Source of the DNA: Acidisphaera sp. L21
Lineage (GTDB): Bacteria > Pseudomonadota > Alphaproteobacteria > Acetobacterales > Acetobacteraceae
NCBI RefSeq assembly: GCF_009765685.1
Contig: NZ_LMUY01000070.1
Coordinates: 1-64,000 of the forward strand
Reading direction: 5' to 3'
DNA: 64,000 nucleotides
The position numbers and the translations under genes were made by a program. Below are positions 26,705 through 35,782 of the stretch, one piece after another (the stretch's first letter is position 1; the number at the start of each line of letters is the position of its first letter). The notes below the pieces were generated by a model. It did not search any database and was not told the DNA's origin. It saw only the letters and a program-made list of their open reading frames with translations.

Positions 26705-26923
26705 ATGATCCGCGCGATACTGGTGGCCACGCTTGCACTGGCGGCCCCGGCGCTGGGCCAAACACCCCGAACGCCAGGCCCGACAGCGGACCCGGCAACG
26801 ACCAACACCACGCCGCCCGCCAAGCCGAGCGCGACGGATGCATCTGGGTTGCCAGCGAAGACTGTGCCGGCGACACCAGCCGCGCGCGTCGACACGCCGC
26901 CCGAAGTGGTGGCACCGAAGTAG
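26705..26923 (+). CDS. Small secreted Pro/Thr/Ala-rich protein
   Basis: A 72-residue reading with a strong ribosome binding site (GGAGGT six bases before the ATG) and a clear signal peptide (MIRAILVATLALAAPALGQ). The mature part is low complexity, rich in Pro, Thr and Ala (TPRTPGPTADPATTNTTPPA). I do not recognise a family. It stands alone between rpsB (divergent) and dnaE (convergent). The signal peptide and the ribosome binding site are the reasons for calling it; composition alone would not be enough. Confidence 0.6.
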   Translation: MIRAILVATLALAAPALGQTPRTPGPTADPATTNTTPPAKPSATDASGLPAKTVPATPAARVDTPPEVVAPK

Positions 26924-26926
26924 CGG

Positions 26927-29900
26927 CTAGACTTCCTCGACTCGCTCCACGCCCGGGATCAGCTTCAACGCCTGGGCCAGGCGGGGGGTGACGTTGAAGC
27001 CGCCGGGGAGCTCGATCTCCACGTCCTGGCTTTCGCCGACACGCGGCAGCAGGGTCACCCGGCCCTTCCCTTTCCGCTCGCGGTCCAGGATCGTCCGAAT
27101 GTGCGGCACGGCGGCGGTGGCACCCAGCCAGATGCGGATGCCGGCGCCAACCTCGGTCGAGGCTTGTTCCAAGGATATGACGGCGGTGGCGGTCAGGCGT
27201 AGCGCCTCGCCTTCCTGCTTGACGTCCGCCGTCACCAGGATTGGAGCGCCATCGCGCAATAACTCGCCGCTGGCGGCCAGGACCTCGGAGAAGAACGTCA
27301 CCTCGTAGCTGCCGGCTGCGTCGGATAGCCTGACCCACGCCATCTTGCTGCCACTGCGGGTGGGGCGTTCCTTGCGACCGATCACACACCCCGCCAGCTT
27401 GACGCGTGTGGTGCCGGAGGCAGCCAGCGCCTCCAACTTGCCAGAGCCAGTTGTGCCAAGCCGGCGCAGCAGGGTGGCATACATATCCAGCGGATGCGCG
27501 GTCAGGTGGAAGCCGATTGCCTCCGCCTCGAAGCCCAATCGCTCGAGCGGTGGCCAATCCGGCGTAGCAGACAGTCGGATCGGCTGCGGCGCGGCGCCGC
27601 CGAACAGGCCGATTTGCCCGCTATCCTTCTGCTCCGCATCGGCCTGGGCCCGGCGCAGTATCTGCTCGGCCCCGGCGAAAAGCTGCGCCCGGTTCGGGCC
27701 GAGGCAATCCAGTGCCCCGGCGCGGACCAGATTTTCGATCTGCATCTTGTTCAGTTGGCGTGGATCGACCCGGCTGGCCAGGTCGGTCGCGTCGCGGAAC
27801 GGCCGGTCGCCCCGCGCCTCCACCAACGCCTCCATGGCCGCCAAGCCGACCTTCTTCACTGCCGCCAGGGCGTAGCGGATGGCGGGCTTGCCCAGCGCAT
27901 CCTTGTCAACCGTGAAGTCGGCGCCAGAGCGATTGATGTCTGGCGGCAGCACCCGAATGCCCAGCCGCTCCGCCTCCTGCCGCAGGGCGGCCAGCTTGTC
28001 GGTGTTGTTGATCGCCAGCGACATGCAGCCGGCGAGGAATTCCACCGGATGGTTGGATTTCATCCACGCGGTTTGATAGGCGACCAGGGCGTAGGCAGCG
28101 GCGTGCGACTTGTTGAACCCGTAATCGGCGAATTTCGCCATCAGTTCGAACACTTCGACGGCCTTCGGCTCCGGAATGCCGCGCTTGGTGGCACCGTCCA
28201 CGAAGGTGGCGCGCTGGCTGTCCATCTCTGCCCGGATTTTCTTGCCCATTGCCCGGCGCAACAGGTCGGCGCTGCCGAGGCTGTAGCCGCCCATGGTCTG
28301 GGCGATCTGCATCACCTGCTCCTGATAGACCATGATGCCGTAGGTCTCGCCCAGGATGGCGTGTAATTCGGGGTGCGGCGGCTCCCACGCCTCGCCATGT
28401 TTACGGCGGCAGTAATCGGGAATGTTCGCCATCGGGCCGGGGCGGAACAGCGCCACTGCGGCGATCAGGTCTTCGAACCGGTCGGGACGCATCTGGCGCA
28501 GCACGTCCCGCATACCGGCGGATTCGAACTGGAACACCCCGCCGGCATCGCCCTTGGCCAACATGGCGAAGGTGGGCGCGTCATCCAGCGGCAGGCGGTC
28601 CAGATCCGGCGGCTCGGCCATGTAGGCCAGCGCACGCTGCAGGATGGTCAGCGTGGTCAGGCCCAGGAAGTCAAACTTTACCAGCCCGGCCTGCTCCACG
28701 TATTTCATGGAGTATTGCGTCACCAGCGTGTCCGATTTCGGATCGCGGTATAGCGGCACCAATTCCACCAGCGGCCGGTCGCCAATCACCAAACCGGCGG
28801 CGTGGGTGCTGGCGTGGCGGTACAGCCCCTCCAACTGCAACGCGACTTCCAGCAGGCGATGGACCGATTCGTCGTCGGTCTGCATCTGCTGCAGCTTCGG
28901 CTCGCCATCGATCGCCTGGCGCAAAGTCACGGGCTTGGCCGGGTTGTTCGGGATCAGTTCGGCAACCCGGTTCACTTGGTAGAACGGCAGGCCCAGCACG
29001 CGGCCGACGTCGCGCACGGCGGCGCGGGCCTGCAGCTTTCCGAACGTGATGATCTGCGCCACACGGTCGGCGCCGTATTCGCGGCGGACGTACTCGATCA
29101 CCTCGTCCCGCCGGTCCTGGCAGAAATCGATGTCGAAGTCGGGCATGGACACGCGTTCGGGGTTCAAGAACCGCTCGAACAACAAGCCGAACCGTAGCGG
29201 ATCCAGATCGGTGATCGTCAGCGCCCACGCCACCACCGACCCGGCGCCGGAGCCACGACCTGGCCCGACCGGAATGCCCTGCGCCTTCGCCCACTGGATG
29301 AAGTCGGCGACGATGAGGAAGTAGCCGGGGAACCCCATCGCGGCGATGACGCCCAGTTCGTATTCCAGCCGCTCGCCATAATGCGCGCGGGCAGCGGCAT
29401 CTGCGCCGATCGCGTCCATGCGGTGGACAAGCCCTTCACGCGCCATGGCCCGCACGGTCTCGTCTTCGGACGCGCCGGGACGCACCTTCGGGCAGACGGG
29501 CAGCAGCGGCTTGCGGGTTTCCGCCATGATGGAGCAGCGCCGGGCGATGGCCAGTGTGTTATCGCAGGCCTCGGGCAGGTCGGCGAACAGCTTGCGCATG
29601 GCGGCGGCGGGCTTGAACCAGTGTTCACCCGTGACCCGGCGGCGCTCCGGATCCGCCATCAAACGGCCGCCGGCGATGCACAGCAGGGCGTCATGCGCCT
29701 CCTGCATCTTGGCGTTGGCGAAAAAGCACTCGTTGGTGGCGACCAGGGGCAGGCCCGCGGCATCCGCCAGGCTGATGAGGCCGGGCTCGATCGCCCGCTC
29801 CAGCGCCAGGCCGTGGCGGTGCAGTTCCACCACGGTACGGTCGCCGAACGCCTCGACAAGCTCGGCCAGCAACGCCTCCGCCTCAGGCTGCCGGGCCTCC

Positions 29901-30331
29901 GCCAGCAGCCGCGCCAGGGGGCCGCGCGTGCCGCCGGTCAGCAGGGTCAACCCAGCGGCGTGGTCCAGCACCGTGCGCAACGGTAATTGTGGTTCCGCCG
30001 GGTCGGAAGTGGCGAAGCCGAGGGAGGACAGGATCTGCAGATTGGCCAAGCCCTGCGCATCCTGCGCCAGCAGCACGATGGGGTCCGGCGCCATGCCCGG
30101 CCTGTCGGTGCGCACCAGGCTAATCTGGCACCCAATGATCGGCTGCACGCCCTTGCCAGTGCAGTACTGGCTGAACTCCAGCGCGCCGAACAGATTGCCA
30201 GTGTCGGTAATCGCCACCGCGGGCATCGATGCCTCCCGCGCCAGGGCGGCGATCTTATCCACCTTGATGGCGCCCTCGCTCAGCGAGTAGGCGGAGTGGA
30301 CTCGGAGATGGACGAAATCGGCGTGCGGCAT
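26927..30331 (-). CDS. dnaE: DNA polymerase III alpha subunit
   Basis: Replicative polymerase catalytic subunit of 1134 residues. The N-terminal PHP domain begins FVHLRVHSAYSLSEGAIKV. The polymerase core contains GPGRGSGAGSVVAWAL and SMPDFDIDFCQDRRDEVI with catalytic Asp residues, then GLTTLTILQRALAYM, HHH-type region ADYGFNKSHAAAYALVAYQT, and the C-terminal OB region. I chose ATG at 30331 (MPHADF) rather than the in-frame codon at 30367. It lies 39 bases downstream of the ABC permease gene on the same strand. Confidence 0.97.
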   Translation of the reverse strand: MPHADFVHLRVHSAYSLSEGAIKVDKIAALAREASMPAVAITDTGNLFGALEFSQYCTGKGVQPIIGCQISLVRTDRPGMAPDPIVLLAQDAQGLANLQILSSLGFATSDPAEPQLPLRTVLDHAAGLTLLTGGTRGPLARLLAEARQPEAEALLAELVEAFGDRTVVELHRHGLALERAIEPGLISLADAAGLPLVATNECFFANAKMQEAHDALLCIAGGRLMADPERRRVTGEHWFKPAAAMRKLFADLPEACDNTLAIARRCSIMAETRKPLLPVCPKVRPGASEDETVRAMAREGLVHRMDAIGADAAARAHYGERLEYELGVIAAMGFPGYFLIVADFIQWAKAQGIPVGPGRGSGAGSVVAWALTITDLDPLRFGLLFERFLNPERVSMPDFDIDFCQDRRDEVIEYVRREYGADRVAQIITFGKLQARAAVRDVGRVLGLPFYQVNRVAELIPNNPAKPVTLRQAIDGEPKLQQMQTDDESVHRLLEVALQLEGLYRHASTHAAGLVIGDRPLVELVPLYRDPKSDTLVTQYSMKYVEQAGLVKFDFLGLTTLTILQRALAYMAEPPDLDRLPLDDAPTFAMLAKGDAGGVFQFESAGMRDVLRQMRPDRFEDLIAAVALFRPGPMANIPDYCRRKHGEAWEPPHPELHAILGETYGIMVYQEQVMQIAQTMGGYSLGSADLLRRAMGKKIRAEMDSQRATFVDGATKRGIPEPKAVEVFELMAKFADYGFNKSHAAAYALVAYQTAWMKSNHPVEFLAGCMSLAINNTDKLAALRQEAERLGIRVLPPDINRSGADFTVDKDALGKPAIRYALAAVKKVGLAAMEALVEARGDRPFRDATDLASRVDPRQLNKMQIENLVRAGALDCLGPNRAQLFAGAEQILRRAQADAEQKDSGQIGLFGGAAPQPIRLSATPDWPPLERLGFEAEAIGFHLTAHPLDMYATLLRRLGTTGSGKLEALAASGTTRVKLAGCVIGRKERPTRSGSKMAWVRLSDAAGSYEVTFFSEVLAASGELLRDGAPILVTADVKQEGEALRLTATAVISLEQASTEVGAGIRIWLGATAAVPHIRTILDRERKGKGRVTLLPRVGESQDVEIELPGGFNVTPRLAQALKLIPGVERVEEV

Positions 30332-30370
30332 GCCTCTAATGTAGGGCGTAGCGTCGCCAACCCCCAAGCA

Positions 30371-31288
30371 TCAACGTTCGCTGCGGGGGTCGAAGGCATG
30401 CTGCAGGCCGTCGCCCAGGAAGTTCACGGCGATGACGGTGATGAAAATCAGCAGGCCCGGGTAGATCGCTAGCGCCGGGGCGGTGGTGACCAATTCCTGC
30501 GCGTTGTTCAACATGTTGCCCCAGGAGGGTGTCGGCACGACGATGCCGAAGCCCAGAAAGCTCAGCACGCTTTCGAACAGGATGACGCGGCCGACCGTCA
30601 GCGTCACGGCCACGATCAGCGGCGTGGCCACGTTCGGCAGGATGTGGGTGCGCATCACGTAACCCGCCCCGCCACCGCTGGCCCGGGCGGAGCGGACGTA
30701 GTCGCGGTCGCGCAGCGCCATAGTGGCGGCGCGGGTCAGCCGGGCAATGCTGGTCCAGTCCACCAGGGCGATGATGATCACCACGCGCCAGAACCCGGCA
30801 GCGCTGGAATGCGCGAATTCGGAGGAGAAACCCAGCTTCGTCAGGTCCAGCGCGCCCAGCACGATCAGCAGCGGCAGCAATGGCAGGGCGATCATGCCGT
30901 CGGTGAAGCGCATCAGCAGCGCATCGGTGCGGCCGCCAAAATACCCGGCGACCACGCCGATGAACAGCCCGATGACGCTGCCCACCCCGGTCGCCAGCAA
31001 CCCCACGAGCAAGGAAATCTGGCCGCCGAGCATAAGCCGGATCAGTTCATCGCGGCCGGCATCGTCGGTCCCCAGCGGGTGCTGGGCGGAGGGCGGGCTG
31101 TATTGCGACAGCAGATCCGTCTCGTACGGGTCGACGCCCAGGTAGTGCGCGACCGGGCTCGCCGCCAGCACGAACACCAGCAGCAGGAACAGCACGAACA
31201 GGCTGGCCAAGCCCGTTCGGTGATTGCGGAACCGGCGCCAGCGCAGCGTCCAGGGGGAAACGGCGCGGTCGGTCGTGGTCGCGCTCAT
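30371..31288 (-). CDS. Oligopeptide/dipeptide ABC transporter permease, DppC/OppC type
   Basis: A 305-residue inner-membrane permease with an N-terminal cytoplasmic tail, a first membrane segment near residues 25-47 and five further segments. The conserved GTDDAGRDELIRLMLGGQISL and the EAA-type loop VRSARASGGGAGYVMRTHILPN are clear. It pairs with the DppB-like permease, whose stop overlaps its ATG by four bases. It is the last gene of a six-gene import operon (two binding proteins, two ATPases, two permeases). Confidence 0.95.
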   Translation of the reverse strand: MSATTTDRAVSPWTLRWRRFRNHRTGLASLFVLFLLLVFVLAASPVAHYLGVDPYETDLLSQYSPPSAQHPLGTDDAGRDELIRLMLGGQISLLVGLLATGVGSVIGLFIGVVAGYFGGRTDALLMRFTDGMIALPLLPLLIVLGALDLTKLGFSSEFAHSSAAGFWRVVIIIALVDWTSIARLTRAATMALRDRDYVRSARASGGGAGYVMRTHILPNVATPLIVAVTLTVGRVILFESVLSFLGFGIVVPTPSWGNMLNNAQELVTTAPALAIYPGLLIFITVIAVNFLGDGLQHAFDPRSER

Positions 31289-32235
31289 AGGCTGATCCTC
31301 GGGTCCAGCCAGCCATAGGCGAGGTCGGCCACGAGATTGCTCAGCAAGGTGACCAACGTGGCGAATAGCAGTCCGGTCAGCGCCAGGTTGAAGTCGTTCC
31401 CCAGGATGGCGTCGTAGATCATCTTGCCCATGCCGGGTTGGGCGAACATCGTCTCGGTGATCAGCGCCCCGCTGAACAGGCTGCCGAAGCTGAGCGCCAT
31501 GACGGTGACGACCGGGATCATGGCGTTGCGCAGGGCGTGGATCATGACAATCCGCCCCTCCCCGGCGCCCTTCGCCCGGGCGGTGCGGACATGGTCCATG
31601 CGCAACGTCTCGATCATGGCAGCGCGGACAAATCGCGTGAAATGCCCGGTATTGGCCAGGGCGAGCGTAGTGACTGGCATGACCAGATGTCGGAGATAGT
31701 CGTTGAACCCGCCATCGCCCACGGTGCTGATGCCGCTGGCCGGGAACCAGTGCAGTTGCACTGCGAACACCAGGATCATCACCAGCGCCAGCCAGAACAC
31801 AGGCACGGAAATGCCGGCGAAGGCGAACAGGCTGACGATGTTGTCGATGATGCCACCCGGCTTCAACGCCGCCGCCACACCCAACGCAAAGGCCAGCAGC
31901 ACCGACAGGATGAAGGACGCAAACATCAGCTTGCAGGTCTGCAGCAGCGCCGGGCCCAGCACCTCCAGCACCGGCTGGGAATGGGTGCGGGAGAAGCCGA
32001 AATCGCCCTGCAACGCCGCGACCAGCCAATACCAGTAGCGCAGCATAATCGGCTGATCCAGGCCGTAGATCGCTCGCAGATGCGCCACTACCTCAGGCGT
32101 GGCGCCGGGGTTCGACGCGATCATGACGTCGATCGGGTCGCCCGGCATCAGCCCGATCAGGCTGTATATGACGAAGGACATCACCAGCAGCACGATCAGC
32201 GCCTGACCGACCCGGCGCAGAATGAATCGAGTCAT
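31285..32235 (-). CDS. Oligopeptide/dipeptide ABC transporter permease, DppB/OppB type
   Basis: A 316-residue permease of the PepT family. The first membrane segment is at the N-terminus (ALIVLLVMSFVIYSLIGLMPGDP), followed by the usual periplasmic region with YGLDQPIMLRYWYWLVAALQGDFGFS. The EAA-type loop is HVRTARAKGAGEGRIVMIHALRNAMIPV. It begins five bases after the stop of the second ATPase gene and overlaps the following permease. Substrate is probably peptides or related compounds, but this fold also serves nickel and other ligands. Confidence 0.95.
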   Translation of the reverse strand: MTRFILRRVGQALIVLLVMSFVIYSLIGLMPGDPIDVMIASNPGATPEVVAHLRAIYGLDQPIMLRYWYWLVAALQGDFGFSRTHSQPVLEVLGPALLQTCKLMFASFILSVLLAFALGVAAALKPGGIIDNIVSLFAFAGISVPVFWLALVMILVFAVQLHWFPASGISTVGDGGFNDYLRHLVMPVTTLALANTGHFTRFVRAAMIETLRMDHVRTARAKGAGEGRIVMIHALRNAMIPVVTVMALSFGSLFSGALITETMFAQPGMGKMIYDAILGNDFNLALTGLLFATLVTLLSNLVADLAYGWLDPRISL

Positions 32236-32239
32236 GCCG

Positions 32240-33196
32240 TCATTCCTTGAAATGACACGCCGCGAGTTGCGCCGGCCTCCCAGGGGCGGATTCCAATTGG
32301 GGCGGCGTGGTGCGGCAAATATCCTGGACCTTCGGGCAGCGAGGGTGAAAGACGCAGCCCGGCGGTGGGTTCAGCGGGCTCGGCATCTCGCCGCGGATGG
32401 CCACGCCCCGGCTGCGACGCTTGCCGATGCGGGGAACCGCCTGCAGCAGCGCCTGGGTGTAGGGGTGGGACGGCGTGTCGAACAACTCGGCGCGGGGTGC
32501 GACCTCGACCAGCCGGCCGAGGTAGAGCACGGCCACTCGATCGGCCAGATGGTTCACCACCGCCAGGTCGTGGCTGATGAACAGGTAAGCCAATCCGGCC
32601 CCGCGCTGCACAGCCGCTTCCTGCAGCGCACGGAACAGGTTCAGCACCTGGCTCTGGATCGACACGTCCAGGGCAGACAGCGGCTCGTCCGCCACGATCA
32701 GCGTCGGCGCCGGGGCGAGTGCGCGGGCGATGGCGATGCGTTGACGCTGGCCGCCGGAGAATTCGTGTGGGTAGCGGTTCAGCGCATCCCGCGGCAGGCC
32801 CACCTGCCCCACCAGTTCCGCCGCCCTCGCCTGCCGTTCCGCCGGGGTGCCGATGCCGCCGATGCGCAGCGGCTCGGCGATGATGGCGGAGACCGGCATG
32901 CGTGGGTCCAACGCGCCGAATGGGTCCTGGAAGACGATCTGGATCGCCTTATGGGTTTCCTTGCGCACTGCCTTGTCGATGGCTTTGCCGCGGAACCGCA
33001 TCGTCCCCGAGGTCGGCCGCTGCAGCCCGGCCACGACGTTGCCCAGCGTGCTCTTGCCGCTGCCGCTCTCGCCGACCAGGGCCAGCGTCTCGCCCTCGGC
33101 AATCTCCAGCGACACATTCTCCACCGCGCGCAGCAGGCGGCGGTTGACGGTGAAATGGACCTGGATGTTCTCCAGCGTGACAAGCGGCGGACTCAT
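32240..33196 (-). CDS. Oligopeptide ABC transporter ATP-binding protein, DppF/OppF type
   Basis: A 318-residue ATPase. It shows Walker A GESGSGKSTLGN, Q-loop QIVFQDPFGALDPRM, signature EFSGGQRQRIAIARAL, Walker B LIVADEPLSALDVSIQ and the C-terminal oligopeptide-type extension CVFHPRCPKVQDIC. I chose the ATG at 33196, which overlaps the preceding ATPase stop by four bases; a longer reading from 33268 would lie inside the neighbouring gene. It couples transport to ATP hydrolysis with its DppD-like partner. Confidence 0.95.
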   Translation of the reverse strand: MSPPLVTLENIQVHFTVNRRLLRAVENVSLEIAEGETLALVGESGSGKSTLGNVVAGLQRPTSGTMRFRGKAIDKAVRKETHKAIQIVFQDPFGALDPRMPVSAIIAEPLRIGGIGTPAERQARAAELVGQVGLPRDALNRYPHEFSGGQRQRIAIARALAPAPTLIVADEPLSALDVSIQSQVLNLFRALQEAAVQRGAGLAYLFISHDLAVVNHLADRVAVLYLGRLVEVAPRAELFDTPSHPYTQALLQAVPRIGKRRSRGVAIRGEMPSPLNPPPGCVFHPRCPKVQDICRTTPPQLESAPGRPAQLAACHFKE

Positions 33197-34155
33197 TGGC
33201 GGGCCTTGAAGCAGGCCGCCCAATGACCGGGCGCCAACTCGTCCAATGGCGGCTCCGCCTGCCGGCACGACGCATCGCCCCGTGGGCAGCGATCGGCGAA
33301 GCGGCAGCCGACGAAGCTGCTGTCCAGGTTCGGCACGCCCCCGGGGATCACCGGCAGTTCGGCCACGCGATGCGCCGGATCCGGCAAGGTGGCGATGAGG
33401 CCGAGCGTATAGGGATGCAGCGGTTCCGCGAACAGCGTGTCGGCAGGCGCACGCTCCACCACCCGGCCGGCATACATGACGATGATCTCGTGCGCGATCT
33501 CGCTGACCACGGCCAGGTTGTGGCTGATGAACTGGATCGCCATGCCGATCTCGTCCTGCAGGCCCAGCATCAGGTCGAGGATCTGCGCTTGGATCGTTAC
33601 GTCGAGCGCGGTCGTCGGCTCGTCCGCAATCAGCAGCGCCGGCCGGCAGGCAAGCGCCATCGCGATCATCGCCCGCTGCCGCATGCCGCCCGACAGCTGG
33701 TGCGGATAGGCTGCCGCGCGCTCCTTGGGTGAGGTGATGCCGACATCGGACAGGCTCTCGACGGCGCGGCCGCCGGCCTGCTTCCAGGTGAGGCCCTGGT
33801 GCAGCACCATCACCTCCGCGATCTGCCGGCCCACCGTCATCACCGGGTTCAGGGCGGTCATCGGCTCCTGAAACACCATGGCGACCCGTTCGCCCCGTAG
33901 CTTGCGCCAGACGGAGGCGGGTTGGCCCACCATTTCGCGCCCCTCGACCTGGATGGAGCCGCCGACCAGGCCGGGCGTGGGCACCAGCCCCATCACCGCC
34001 AGCGCTGTCATGGATTTGCCGCAGCCGCTTTCGCCCACCACGCCGAGCGTGCGCCCGGCCGGCACGTTGTAGCCGATTCCGGCAACGACCTGGCGGATCT
34101 TGCCGCCGACCGGGAAACCGACGGACAGGTTGTCGACGGCGAGCACGTCACTCAT
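33193..34155 (-). CDS. Oligopeptide ABC transporter ATP-binding protein, DppD/OppD type
   Basis: A 320-residue ATPase with Walker [15 protein letters not shown]-loop [14 protein letters not shown], signature [16 protein letters not shown], Walker [17 protein letters not shown], and the C-terminal FeS-like/zinc-type cysteine segment [14 protein letters not shown] typical of this subfamily. It overlaps the upstream binding-protein gene by eight bases. Confidence 0.95.
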   Translation of the reverse strand: MSDVLAVDNLSVGFPVGGKIRQVVAGIGYNVPAGRTLGVVGESGCGKSMTALAVMGLVPTPGLVGGSIQVEGREMVGQPASVWRKLRGERVAMVFQEPMTALNPVMTVGRQIAEVMVLHQGLTWKQAGGRAVESLSDVGITSPKERAAAYPHQLSGGMRQRAMIAMALACRPALLIADEPTTALDVTIQAQILDLMLGLQDEIGMAIQFISHNLAVVSEIAHEIIVMYAGRVVERAPADTLFAEPLHPYTLGLIATLPDPAHRVAELPVIPGGVPNLDSSFVGCRFADRCPRGDASCRQAEPPLDELAPGHWAACFKARQ

Positions 34156-35782
34156 GCCAATGCTCCGCCCAAAGCGTGGTTGGCTGGTTGTGGCCGGTCG
34201 GGACCACGCCCTTCAGCCAGGTCGGCCAGACATGCGCCTCCGACCCGAAGAACAGCGGCAGCACCGGCAGTTCGTCGGCGTAGATGCGCTGCATGTCGGC
34301 CCAAAGCGGAATGCGCTTGGCCGGTTCCAACTCCCGCTCCATTGCGTCGATGTCGGCATCCATTTTCGGGTTGCGGAAGTCGGTGTAGTTGGTGCCGCCC
34401 CAATTATTCGCCGCGGTCGGGATCTGGCCGCTGGACAGAGTCTGCCGCGGGGAGCTTTCGACCGAACTCAGCCAGCCGAACATCGCCATGCCCTGGAAGC
34501 TACGGTGCTTCAGCGTTTCGCCGAACAGGGTGCGGGGCGGCTCGTTCTTGATGATCGTCTCCACGCCGATGGTGCGCCACTGGCTTTGCATCACCTGCTG
34601 AAGCAACTCCCGTGCTCGAACGCCGGTGCTGGTGCTGAACACGATGCTCAGCCGTTGCCCGGCGGCGTTGCGCAGAACGCCATCATCGCCGGGCTTCCAC
34701 CCGGCCTCTGCCAACAAGGCGCGGGCTGCGGCGGGGTCGTATTGATAGGTGCGCACGTCGCCGGTGTATTGCGGCTCCTGCGGGTTGACGAAGCTATTGG
34801 CGATGGGAACGCGGCCGCCCATCAGCCGGTCCACCATGCTCCGCCGATCGATGGCCATCAGCAGCGCCCGGCGCACCCGGATATCGGCCAGGATCGGGTT
34901 GTCCAATTGCAGGTCGATATGGGTGTAGGCCAGGTTCGGTTTGTAGGCGTAGGCGAAGCGCGTGGGCTCCTGCTTTTGCAGCACCAGCACCTGGTCCAGC
35001 GTCAGCCCCACGCCCTCACCGGGCACCATGTCGACATCGCCGGATTGTAGGTTCGCCTGCAGGGCGGCGGTGTTGGCGATGGCCTTGATGACGATGCGGT
35101 CGAAATAGGGGCGGTCGCCGGACCAATGCTCGTTCCGCTCCAGCACGAGTTGACCTCCCTGCTGCACGTTGGCGATGCGGTAAGGGCCGTTGTACAGCCC
35201 GGGATTGGTCGGCTCGCGATTATAGATGCTGCGCTGCATGTAGTCGCCGGGGTTGCGGGCGGCGTCGAATACCGGCTGCTCCAGATGGGCGGGCAGCAGT
35301 TCGGCCAGTTCGTCGAACTGATAGAATGGCTCGGTGTAATGCAGCACGGCGGTTTGCGGGTCCACGACGTCGACCCGGCTGATCCGCGTCCAGGTCTGCG
35401 TGTTGGTGAAGCCGCTATTCGGGTCGCGACCTACGCGGGCGGTGAACGCCAGATCGGCCGCACCCAACGGCGCGCCGTCACCCCAGGTGAGCCCGGGCTT
35501 GAAATGCCAGGTGACGGCCATCCCCGTGCCCTCCATCACCGCACCGCCGTTGGCGATGCTGGGGATTTCGGTGCACAGCAGGCAGACCAGCTTGCGGTCC
35601 GGATCGAACGCGACCACCGGGCGATCGGCGAAGCCCAGTATGTAAAATTTGATCGCGTCCGGATCGATCGCCGGCTGTAACGTCGATGGGTAGGAGGAGA
35701 CGCCGATCGTCAGCGTCTTATGCGGTTGCGCTGCGACCGCGCCGCACAGCAGCGCCAGCCACAGCGCAACCGCACGGATCAA
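34148..35782 (-). CDS. Periplasmic peptide-type binding protein (second of two)
   Basis: A family-5 extracellular solute-binding protein (544 residues) with a signal peptide ending near AVAAQPHK. Family features include the opening TLTIGVSSYPSTLQPAID, the lobe motif PGLYNGPYRI, and the C-terminal LPVLPLFFGSEAHVW. It starts with a TTG that overlaps the stop of the upstream paralogue by four bases (TTGA). Both paralogues carry a CLLCTE motif (here Cys67 and Cys70), which is not a general feature of family-5 binding proteins. Ligand unknown. Confidence 0.92.
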   Translation of the reverse strand: MIRAVALWLALLCGAVAAQPHKTLTIGVSSYPSTLQPAIDPDAIKFYILGFADRPVVAFDPDRKLVCLLCTEIPSIANGGAVMEGTGMAVTWHFKPGLTWGDGAPLGAADLAFTARVGRDPNSGFTNTQTWTRISRVDVVDPQTAVLHYTEPFYQFDELAELLPAHLEQPVFDAARNPGDYMQRSIYNREPTNPGLYNGPYRIANVQQGGQLVLERNEHWSGDRPYFDRIVIKAIANTAALQANLQSGDVDMVPGEGVGLTLDQVLVLQKQEPTRFAYAYKPNLAYTHIDLQLDNPILADIRVRRALLMAIDRRSMVDRLMGGRVPIANSFVNPQEPQYTGDVRTYQYDPAAARALLAEAGWKPGDDGVLRNAAGQRLSIVFSTSTGVRARELLQQVMQSQWRTIGVETIIKNEPPRTLFGETLKHRSFQGMAMFGWLSSVESSPRQTLSSGQIPTAANNWGGTNYTDFRNPKMDADIDAMERELEPAKRIPLWADMQRIYADELPVLPLFFGSEAHVWPTWLKGVVPTGHNQPTTLWAEHWHE

